Part shown: positions 6,411 to 11,932 of the stretch, in pieces
Layout of the letters: every line of letters starts with the position of its first letter
Numbering within the stretch: the first letter of the stretch is position 1
DNA from: an uncultured Bacilli bacterium
Lineage (GTDB): Bacteria > Bacillota_I > Bacilli_A > RF39 > UBA660
Assembly: GCA_944371545.1 (NCBI GenBank)
Contig: CALVXT010000019.1
Span: 1 to 11,932, forward strand
DNA length: 11,932 nucleotides
Reading direction: 5' to 3'
Made by a program: the position numbers and the translations under genes
Notes under the pieces: generated by a model
Told to the model about the DNA's origin: nothing
What the model saw: the letters and a program-made list of their open reading frames with translations, nothing else
Database searches by the model: none

Positions 6411-9269
6411 TTATTCATTTTGACAAGTATTTGAAACGGTTATTTTTCCAGAAACTCTTATTTGACTTTCTTGATAACTTACGGTATATGTAATTGTTTT
6501 TTCTCCTGTTGTTGAAGTATCTACTTCACTTGCAGTTATTGTAACTTCATCTGTAACATCTACACCATCATAGGTGGCTTTAATTGCTTTTTTGGCATCA
6601 ATAGTTCCATTTACAGGAACGCAAAGGGTGGATGCGGTGGCTTTTAATTTATTTTCTTCTGGTGAATCGCCTTTTATTGAAGCTTTGATTTCTATACCGT
6701 TTGATTGGTTTGTTTTAAAAATACTATAAGCACTTTTTACAACAAAGGTATAATTTCCACTCGTTGAAGCTTTATATGTATAACTTGTTTTATCTGTCCA
6801 TCCTAAGCTTGTTAAGTTTCCATTTTTATCTTTTAAGTATATTTGATATCCAAATGTTCCTATTGAAGAGGTATTATACGATTCATAAATTCTCATATAT
6901 TCGGTTTCAAATAATTCATAGCTATGACTATATGTTTTTTTGTAGTTAGCAAAGTAATTTGCAAATTCTGTACGTACAGCGTTTGTGTTTAAGGCATCTG
7001 GTGATTTGGCTGCATCCCATGAAAGGATAATCGTATTTCCATCAATTTCGCTATCTCCATTTGAAGCATCAGCTAATTTTGCAAATCTTGTTGATGTTTC
7101 ACTAGGTTCAGTACCTTCTTTAAAGTAAGCTGTGTATTTCATATTATCTGGAGTGTATTCACTTGCCCGTTTGGTTGGAAGCGTGTTTCTTTCAACGGTA
7201 ACACTTACAACTGTATCGGGTTTGGTAAATTTTTCATTTTTCGTTAAAATATTATTTGCTAAATATGCATTTATTTTTCCTCGTGTAGGAGAACCTGTGC
7301 TACTTGTTAAATAATGAGTAGAATCTTCGTCTTTTTTATCATACGCGTAGATCATTGAAATAGAGTATTCTGTGTTGTATGTGTTCACCCAATGTTCTGG
7401 AGTAGCATAATAAGGAATTCCTTTTTGAGCAGCAGTTGCTTCATCATAGTTTGTTGTACCTGATTTAGAAGCAATAGAACCACGTAGATTCCAGTTGATT
7501 GATCCACCAACACCTTCTCTGGTTGCTTGAAGTAAAACATCGGTAATCATCCAAGCTGTTTCTTCACTCATTGCTCTTGTTTTTTCATATTTATATTCGA
7601 TTGTTTCTTCAGTTTGAGTATTTATGATTTTTGTATAGGAATAAGGTTCGATGTAGTAACCATTTCTAGCAAATGCAGCATAAGCCGCGGAGCTTTCTAA
7701 TGGGGATAATCCTTGTGGCCAACCACCAACCGAATAAGATTCATGTAAGCTGGTATTTCCATCTGAATCCATATAATTATCTTCATCAATACCTAAATTA
7801 TTTAAAAATTGTTTTTTATTTTCTTCTGTGGTTTGATGAAAAGCTTCTAGTGCAGTTGTGTTTCTTGAAGCAGATAGAGCATCTTTAAGGGTCATGACTC
7901 CTTTAAAAGAATTATCCCAGTTATTTAAATAGCCTCCACCATTATAAGCATATTTGAAATCAATAAACATCTGTCCTGTAGAAGCATTGTTATATTCGAT
8001 TAATGGACCATAGTCTATCAGTGGCTTCGCAGTAGAACCTGGTTGTCGTCTAAATAATGCGCGGTTATCTCCTGTTTTAACATAGTTTCTTCCTGGTCCT
8101 AAAGCAGTAATTGAACCATCGACTACACTTGTGACTGCAACACCTACTTGAATTTTGTCATCTCGCCATTCAGCAGCGGCCCCATTTTGCATGTTGTTTA
8201 TGACATCTTGAACGGATTTATTGAATGTTGTGTAAACTTCGTATCCTCCTCTTGAAATATCTATTCCTTGTTTATCTTTAATTTCATCAACAACATAATC
8301 AATTAGTACTTGATATGGAGTAGAGGAAGCTTGTTGAGGAACAATCAAGGATTCTACTGAAATACTTTGAGCATCTTTCATTTCTTGTTCTGTTATATAA
8401 CCATGACGATTCATTAAACTTAAAACGGTATTTTTTCTTTCGTTTGCATATTCTGGATAAGTATAAGGATTGTATAAAGACGGATTATTTACCATCCCAA
8501 CTAGTAAAGCACATTCTGGTAAAGATAAATCGGAAACGGTTTTATCAAAATAATATTGACTTGCTTGTTCAACTCCATTAATAGATTCAACATTGTTATT
8601 TCCAACTGCAAACCACCAAGAATTTAAATACATTTCAATAATTTGTTCTTTGGTGTAATTTTTTTCGATTTTGAAAACAGCCATATAGATATCTTGAAAT
8701 TTACGAATGATTCCTTCAATACCCGAATCTTCATAAGATGTAAAGTAGTTTTTAGAAAGCTGCATAGAAAGGGTTGAGGCTCCACCAGCTCCGCTTCTTC
8801 CTAAAACTTGTCCCATACTAGCCATTAAAAATCTAGCTGCATCAAAACCACTGTGTTGAAAAAATCTTGAGTCTTCAGTAGCAACTAAAGCATCGACAAG
8901 TACTTGAGGAAAATCCTCATAATTTTTTATAACTCGATCTTCAGTACCAATTCTCGTTAATTCTGTTCCATCACCCCAAAAGATGATTGAGGATTCGGAT
9001 TCATATAGTTGTTCAGCAGTAAATTCTGGTGAAGTAAAAACAATATAAAGGCCAAATGCGATTACGATTGATGCTATAGCAATACCCATTGTAATAAATA
9101 CCATACATATTTTTGTTCCAATATGACGATTTTTCTTTGGCTTTTTGTCTTTAGGTTTCTTTTCTGTTGTTTCTTTTTTCGGTGTTGTTTTTTTTGCCTT
9201 TGTTTTTGCTTTTTTTACAGATTCTTTAATTTCTCCTAAATTTTTCAATTTTAATTTTTTCTTTGCCAT
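6411..9269 (-). CDS. ponA: Class A penicillin-binding protein (PBP1A/PBP1-type)
   Basis: A bifunctional peptidoglycan synthase: glycosyltransferase plus DD-transpeptidase, acting outside the membrane. The 952-aa protein has a Lys-rich cytoplasmic tail (1-48) and one membrane helix (about 53-78). The GT51 domain has TEDSRFFQHSGFD (131-143, catalytic Glu132), GGASTLSMQL (162-171) and KEQIIEMYLN. The transpeptidase domain has S412-T-A-K415, S468-R-N470 and K602-S-G-T605. Thus all three penicillin-binding motifs are present, with KSGT instead of the commoner KTGT. A fibronectin-III-like region (about 743-865) and an Ig-like terminal domain (about 870-947) follow; the latter has a lone cysteine near each end (C883, C949). 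ATG 9269 is preceded by AAAGGATG, which lies in the last codons of recU three bases upstream. The recU-ponA pairing is conserved in Firmicutes. Confidence 0.95.
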   Translation of the reverse strand: MAKKKLKLKNLGEIKESVKKAKTKAKKTTPKKETTEKKPKDKKPKKNRHIGTKICMVFITMGIAIASIVIAFGLYIVFTSPEFTAEQLYESESSIIFWGDGTELTRIGTEDRVIKNYEDFPQVLVDALVATEDSRFFQHSGFDAARFLMASMGQVLGRSGAGGASTLSMQLSKNYFTSYEDSGIEGIIRKFQDIYMAVFKIEKNYTKEQIIEMYLNSWWFAVGNNNVESINGVEQASQYYFDKTVSDLSLPECALLVGMVNNPSLYNPYTYPEYANERKNTVLSLMNRHGYITEQEMKDAQSISVESLIVPQQASSTPYQVLIDYVVDEIKDKQGIDISRGGYEVYTTFNKSVQDVINNMQNGAAAEWRDDKIQVGVAVTSVVDGSITALGPGRNYVKTGDNRALFRRQPGSTAKPLIDYGPLIEYNNASTGQMFIDFKYAYNGGGYLNNWDNSFKGVMTLKDALSASRNTTALEAFHQTTEENKKQFLNNLGIDEDNYMDSDGNTSLHESYSVGGWPQGLSPLESSAAYAAFARNGYYIEPYSYTKIINTQTEETIEYKYEKTRAMSEETAWMITDVLLQATREGVGGSINWNLRGSIASKSGTTNYDEATAAQKGIPYYATPEHWVNTYNTEYSISMIYAYDKKDEDSTHYLTSSTGSPTRGKINAYLANNILTKNEKFTKPDTVVSVTVERNTLPTKRASEYTPDNMKYTAYFKEGTEPSETSTRFAKLADASNGDSEIDGNTIILSWDAAKSPDALNTNAVRTEFANYFANYKKTYSHSYELFETEYMRIYESYNTSSIGTFGYQIYLKDKNGNLTSLGWTDKTSYTYKASTSGNYTFVVKSAYSIFKTNQSNGIEIKASIKGDSPEENKLKATASTLCVPVNGTIDAKKAIKATYDGVDVTDEVTITASEVDTSTTGEKTITYTVSYQESQIRVSGKITVSNTCQNE

Positions 9270-9272
9270 TTT

Positions 9273-9833
9273 TTACATCCTTTCTAAATAAACTTCGTCG
9301 ACTATTTTTAAATAGTCTAAAGCTGGATTATAACTTTCTTTTATAACAAATCCTTTTTCTTTAAGATATTCATAAGGAATACTTTTTCTTGTATTTTCAT
9401 CTATAAATTTTATTAAATCTTCTCCTTTTATTAAAAAAATTTGATTGTTCATTTTTATTATTACAAAACAAATGCCTCCATGGTTTATTACTTTTTTCAT
9501 ATATTTTAATTGATGTTCATGAAAGTTTGCCAAAGGAAAAGATGTTTTTTTTTGAGTTTCTTTTGCTTCAAATTCAATATATTTTCCTTTATATATTCCA
9601 TTATAATCTAGAGTTGATGGTGCTTTAAAATATCCATTTTTTATAATTCTTCCATGTTCGGTATAGACAGCTTCGCTGATACCGATAGGGGTAGGTTTTT
9701 TATAAATCAAAGCAATATCTTTTTCAACATAATATTCATTTGTTTCATTAATTAGGTTTTCTAAATTCATTCCCCGGTTGCTATAATTTACTGTTTTGTA
9801 TCCAGTTTTTTCGATTTTGTTTGGGTACAACAT
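9273..9833 (-). CDS. recU: Holliday junction resolvase RecU
   Basis: Cleaves four-way junctions during recombination and chromosome segregation in Firmicutes. The 186-aa protein shows NRGMNLENLIN (19-29), KKPTPI (45-50), STLDYNG (73-79, metal-binding Asp76), YIEFEAKET (85-93, catalytic Glu89 and Lys91) and FPLANFHEHQ (99-108), which together define RecU. It is slightly shorter than the Bacillus protein but has the full core. The chosen start is ATG 9833, eight bases after AAAGG. An in-frame GTG at 9842 lies within the Shine-Dalgarno region and would add only three residues. It is the first gene of the minus-strand recU-ponA operon, with a promoter about 20 bases upstream. Confidence 0.95.
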   Translation of the reverse strand: MLYPNKIEKTGYKTVNYSNRGMNLENLINETNEYYVEKDIALIYKKPTPIGISEAVYTEHGRIIKNGYFKAPSTLDYNGIYKGKYIEFEAKETQKKTSFPLANFHEHQLKYMKKVINHGGICFVIIKMNNQIFLIKGEDLIKFIDENTRKSIPYEYLKEKGFVIKESYNPALDYLKIVDEVYLERM

Positions 9834-9850
9834 ATAGATCACCTTTATAC

Positions 9851-9879
9851 ATTATACAATAAATGTTTATTTTTTTAAA
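9851..9879 (-). promoter_or_regulatory. Promoter for recU-ponA
   Basis: A perfect TATAAT on the minus strand (9851-9856) lies 17 bases from TTTAAA (9874-9879), a 4-of-6 match to the -35 consensus. The short distance to the recU ribosome-binding site predicts a leader of only about ten bases. Confidence 0.5.
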
Positions 9880-9904
9880 GATAGAAGTGTTTTTGAAGTT
9901 TTAT

Positions 9905-9932
9905 TTGACAGGTTTTGTCGAAAGACTATTCT
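9905..9932 (+). promoter_or_regulatory. Promoter for the 36-residue small ORF
   Basis: A perfect TTGACA (9905-9910) is followed after 16 bases by TATTCT (9927-9932, 4 of 6). It points toward the small ORF and is divergent from the recU promoter about 26 bases away. Confidence 0.5.
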
Positions 9933-9975
9933 TCTACTTTTCATTTTTTTAAAATATTTGTGGAGGGAATAAAAA

Positions 9976-10086
9976 ATGTCTTTTGATATGATTTTTAGTC
10001 AGTTGTTGGAAAATTTAAAGGAAGTAGATTTACATATTGCTTGTTTAGCTTTAGAGGATGTTTTGAAAGAAAATAAAATTAAGTAA
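9976..10086 (+). CDS. Small hypothetical protein, 36 aa
   Basis: A short open frame encodes a 36-residue protein that begins MSFDMIFSQLLENLKEVDL and ends KENKIK. It has the composition of two amphipathic helices, with no membrane segment or signal peptide. Support for it being a gene is contextual. A strong Shine-Dalgarno GGAGG (9962-9966) lies nine bases before ATG, a consensus TTGACA promoter lies upstream, and the frame otherwise fills the gap between recU and the next gene. The family is not recognised and no function is proposed. It could be a species-specific small protein or a chance frame with a good ribosome site. Confidence 0.6.
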   Translation: MSFDMIFSQLLENLKEVDLHIACLALEDVLKENKIK

Positions 10087-10106
10087 CTAACTTGTTTCTA
10101 AAATGG

Positions 10107-10134
10107 TTGAGCTTTAAAAAAAAGGTGCTATAAT
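10107..10134 (+). promoter_or_regulatory. Extended -10 promoter upstream of the DAGK-like gene
   Basis: TTGAGC (10107-10112), a 16-base spacer and a perfect TATAAT (10129-10134) preceded by TGC, forming an extended -10. The start codon of the next gene is 23 bases downstream. Confidence 0.65.
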
Positions 10135-10157
10135 AATTGCCATAGAAATGAGGAATT

Positions 10158-11063
10158 ATGCAAACTTATATGATTTTAGCAGATGATAATTCATCTATAT
10201 CAGAAATTAATCAGTATTATGAAATTCATCAATATTTAAAAAATTGCAAATATCAAGGATTATATGTAGCCACAAAAGGTGAGGAAATTTCTTATCAGGC
10301 ATATTTGGCATCACAAAAATGTGATTTTTTAGTTGTTATAGGCGGTTATAAAGTTTTTTATGAAACAATTCTGGGAATGTTAAAGGCTAAGAAACAACAG
10401 AAAATTTTTGATTCTGTACCTATTTTATATATTCCTGATGTATTAAAAACTGCATTAAGTAGAAATTTTGGATATATAAAATCGTTAAGTTTGTATATTC
10501 AAAGATGTTTAGAAAATCCAACTGCTTTTTTAGACGTATATCAATTTAATGAAAATATTTTTACATCTTTAGCTTTGGAAAATTGTGAAAATTTTTGGAT
10601 TAAATGTATGCCAAATACTTCGAATTCGTATGTTTACTTAAAAAAATTATTTCAAAAGTATTTATTTTTTGATTTTGTTACAGATGAAATGCAATTTGTT
10701 ATAGACGGGAAAAAAATACAAGGAGAATATGTTATGAGTTTATTTGCTAATTTTCGCTATTTAGATAGGCATAAGATTTTTCCGAAAGCTGTTTTAAATG
10801 ATGGAAAGTTAGATATTTTATTGATAAAAAAGATTTCAAAGTTTTACGCATTAAAGGAGTTAACAGATTATTTAAATGGAAAAATTCCTTTAGATGAACT
10901 TTCTTTTTTGGAACACTATCAAGGAAATCACATTGAATTTTTTTCAAATCATCCTGAGCATCATTCTTTTTATTTGGATGAAAATAGATATGTAAAAGAG
11001 TCAGATTATAATCAAATTTTACTTTTAGATCGGGTAAAAATTTTTAAAGGAAATTCTTGGTAG
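10158..11063 (+). CDS. Degenerate diacylglycerol/lipid kinase family protein, probably catalytically inactive
   Basis: The 301-aa protein has the two-domain layout of the DgkB/YegS/LCB5 lipid kinase family. DFLVVIGGYKVFYETILGML (56-75) occupies the place of the nucleotide-binding GGDGT motif, but it reads GGYKV, so the catalytic Asp and the following Gly-Thr are lost. The second domain keeps a good family signature, FPKAVLNDGKLDILLI (208-223), where the usual form is P.A..nDG.LD. Near the end LDEN (273-276) stands where many members have DGE. There is no membrane segment. The reading frame is intact and has its own strong promoter and a GAGGAATT ribosome site. This suggests a retained protein that may bind lipid or nucleotide without phosphorylating, rather than a fresh pseudogene. 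The family assignment is made from motif pattern only. Confidence 0.65.
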   Translation: MQTYMILADDNSSISEINQYYEIHQYLKNCKYQGLYVATKGEEISYQAYLASQKCDFLVVIGGYKVFYETILGMLKAKKQQKIFDSVPILYIPDVLKTALSRNFGYIKSLSLYIQRCLENPTAFLDVYQFNENIFTSLALENCENFWIKCMPNTSNSYVYLKKLFQKYLFFDFVTDEMQFVIDGKKIQGEYVMSLFANFRYLDRHKIFPKAVLNDGKLDILLIKKISKFYALKELTDYLNGKIPLDELSFLEHYQGNHIEFFSNHPEHHSFYLDENRYVKESDYNQILLLDRVKIFKGNSW

Positions 11064-11077
11064 TTTTTAATCGGGAA

Positions 11078-11106
11078 TTGACAAAAAGTAAAACAATTGT
11101 TAATAT
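11078..11106 (+). promoter_or_regulatory. Promoter for gpsB
   Basis: A perfect TTGACA (11078-11083), a 17-base spacer and TAATAT (11101-11106, 4 of 6) stand just ahead of the AAGGTGG ribosome site of gpsB. The preceding gene ends only 14 bases upstream, so gpsB can be transcribed independently of it. Confidence 0.6.
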
Positions 11107-11126
11107 GATTTAAGAAGGTGGTAAAT

Positions 11127-11462
11127 GTGTTAAGTGAGAAAATCGTATTAAGCCCTGAAGAAATTTACGAGAAAGAGTTTAAAGTTGATGCGCGTGGTTA
11201 CCGTCCTCAAGAAGTGGATAATTTTTTAGATTTAATTATTAAAGATTATTCAGAGTTTATTAAGTTGATTCGCGGTTATGAACGTGAATTGCAAAGTATG
11301 AGTGATGAGAATTCTAAGCTAAAACAACAAATTAGAAAGCTTCAAACTGAACTTGAAGCACAGGAAAGCAGTTCTAATTCTTCTAATATTAATAATGTGG
11401 ATTTGTTAAGAAGAATTAGTCAGCTTGAAAAAATAGTTTATAGTAAAATGAGTAATAACTAA
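11127..11462 (+). CDS. gpsB: GpsB/DivIVA-like cell division regulator
   Basis: GpsB is a cytoplasmic, membrane-associated adaptor that coordinates class A penicillin-binding proteins with the division machinery. The 111-aa protein has the conserved N-terminal DivIVA-like domain, with LSPEEIYEKEFKVDARGYRP and QEVDNFLDLIIKDY (2-41). A coiled coil (about 43-80), a Ser/Asn-rich linker (81-90) and a terminal helix DLLRRISQLEKIVY (92-105) follow; the last is the GpsB trimerisation region and separates it from full-length DivIVA. The start chosen is GTG 11127, a few bases after AAGGTGG; the in-frame GTG at 11118 lies inside that Shine-Dalgarno sequence. Its likely partner PBP is encoded nearby (ponA). 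Its stop codon lies within the 5' strand of the rnpB P1 helix. Confidence 0.93.
   Translation: MLSEKIVLSPEEIYEKEFKVDARGYRPQEVDNFLDLIIKDYSEFIKLIRGYERELQSMSDENSKLKQQIRKLQTELEAQESSSNSSNINNVDLLRRISQLEKIVYSKMSNN
11439..11444 (+). promoter_or_regulatory. Possible rnpB -10 box inside the end of gpsB
   Basis: TATAGT (5 of 6 to consensus) lies seven bases before 11451, the predicted outer end of the RNase P P1 helix, and so at the right distance for a start there. The -35 candidate at 17 bases (TTAGTC) is poor, so this is tentative. Read-through from the gpsB promoter is the alternative. Confidence 0.35.
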
Positions 11463-11793
11463 GGCAAATGCGGCATACTTGTTATGTTGAGGAAAGTCCT
11501 TGCTCGCACAGCCTGAGATGGTTGTAGTGTTTGTGCTTAGGGAAAAAATAACCTAAGGTAGATGAATCTAACGGCTCTAAACGAACCTTGAATGGTTTTA
11601 GTAGGTGTAAAAGTGCCAAAGTGACGAACAAAAGGGAAACCTTGGAAGTGGAACGTGGTAAACCCCGCAAGCGAGAAACCCAAATTATGGTAGGGGAGCT
11701 ACTGCTAGTAAATGAACGATGCAGTGGACCAGCAATGGTAGATAAATATTTGCCCCGTATATTTTACGGACAGAACAAGGCTTATTAGTTATT
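11454..11793 (+). ncRNA. rnpB: RNase P RNA (catalytic RNA for tRNA 5' maturation)
   Basis: This is the ribozyme subunit that removes 5' leaders of pre-tRNAs. GAGGAAAGTCC with TGCTCGCAC downstream (from about 11490) is the conserved 5' P4/CR-I region. ACAGAACAAGGCTTA near 11770 is its 3' partner (CR-V). AACCCAAATTATGGTAGGGG in the middle matches the style of Bacilli B-type RNase P RNAs. The ends close as a P1 helix: AATAACTAA (11454-11462) pairs perfectly with TTAGTTATT (11785-11793). The helix extends outward by three more pairs, one of them G-U, to 11451 and 11796. The exact mature ends are not visible from sequence. gpsB followed by rnpB is a conserved order in Firmicutes. Open frames on either strand inside this RNA are spurious. 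Confidence 0.95.
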
Positions 11794-11801
11794 ATTTTTT
11801 T
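11785..11801 (+). terminator. rnpB 3' end: P1 helix strand plus T-run
   Basis: The 3' strand of the P1 helix is followed directly by a T-tract ending at 11801. The closing helix of the RNA plus the U-tract may serve as the intrinsic terminator. The helix is AU-rich and its partner strand is over 300 bases away, so efficiency is uncertain. Confidence 0.4.
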
Positions 11802-11823
11802 ATTTTATAAAGGAGTGAGTATC

Positions 11824-11932
11824 TTGTTTGCGATTGGAAAAACTTTTGCGGAAGCAAGAGAAAAGACAGGAGTTTCTTTAGAGGAAGCTTCTGCGGATAT
11901 TCAAATTAAAAGTGTTATTTTAGAAAATATTG
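11824..11932 (+). CDS. RodZ-like helix-turn-helix protein (N-terminus only, runs off the right edge)
   Basis: The first 36 codons are present: FAIGKTFAEAREKTGVSLEE, then an ASADIQIK stretch, then SVILENI. This is the N-terminal HTH_25 / RodZ pattern, in which an xre-like helix-turn-helix precedes a membrane segment and an extracellular domain. RodZ links the MreB cytoskeleton to the wall elongation machinery, which would fit the nearby ponA and gpsB. A cytoplasmic xre-family regulator is the alternative, because the membrane part lies outside the window. Start TTG 11824 is eight bases after AAAGGAG (11809-11815); no ATG is available in this frame. Confidence 0.7.
   Translation, partial: MFAIGKTFAEAREKTGVSLEEASADIQIKSVILENI

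Noticed and set aside
10747..10947. Antisense frame within the DAGK-like gene
   Set aside because: It is a shadow of the coding strand, with no ribosome site, promoter or recognisable protein features.
11118..11126. Earlier GTG start for gpsB
   Set aside because: This GTG is part of the AAGGTGG ribosome site; GTG 11127 follows at usable spacing and gives the expected family N-terminus.
11482..11788. Short open reading frames on both strands at the right end
   Set aside because: They lie wholly inside the RNase P RNA and have no convincing ribosome sites.
1..11932. CRISPR array, tRNA genes, insertion sequences
   Set aside because: No regularly spaced short repeats, no cloverleaf-like sequence and no transposase or terminal inverted repeats were seen; the only long repeats are the duplicated surface genes.

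Overview
The window looks like chromosome from a low-GC Firmicutes/Bacilli relative, possibly one of the uncultured gut lineages near Erysipelotrichia or RF39. The evidence is AT-rich coding, frequent TTG/GTG starts with good Shine-Dalgarno sites, a GpsB homologue, a RecU-type Holliday junction resolvase, a DnaD primosome protein and an RNase P RNA with B-type-like sequence. All the core genes read through with the standard genetic code. The gene set cca / dnaD-nth / ponA-recU / gpsB-rnpB resembles a compressed version of a chromosomal neighbourhood known from Bacillus.

Left part (1-3796, minus strand): at least three tandem paralogues encoding large, N-terminally membrane-anchored extracellular proteins. 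Two are complete (644 and 553 aa) and the third enters only with its first 34 codons. The two complete proteins have unrelated N-terminal heads joined to the same C-terminal module of about 427 residues, which aligns without a gap. The module has a formylglycine-generating-enzyme-like (C-type-lectin-related) fold signature but lacks the catalytic cysteines. Its last 54 residues are strikingly variable between the copies: about 57% identity against about 88% in the rest of the module. Yet the residues they share there are mostly encoded by identical codons. This resembles the variable region of diversity-generating retroelement (DGR) target proteins. No reverse transcriptase or template repeat is present in the window, so the mechanism is open. 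This is the most interesting part of the window.

Middle part (4049-9833): a tightly packed plus-strand operon, cca-dnaD-nth (tRNA CCA end addition, replication restart/initiation, base excision repair), converges on a minus-strand operon, recU-ponA (Holliday junction resolution, peptidoglycan synthesis). A hairpin that can terminate from both sides separates them.

Right part (9834-11932): a divergent promoter region, a 36-residue small ORF, a diacylglycerol-kinase-family protein whose GGDGT catalytic motif is destroyed, gpsB (cell-division/PBP regulator), rnpB (whose P1 helix overlaps the end of gpsB), and the start of a RodZ-like helix-turn-helix protein. Functionally ponA, gpsB and the rodZ-like gene all belong to cell-wall growth and shape. 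recU, dnaD and nth belong to DNA replication and repair.
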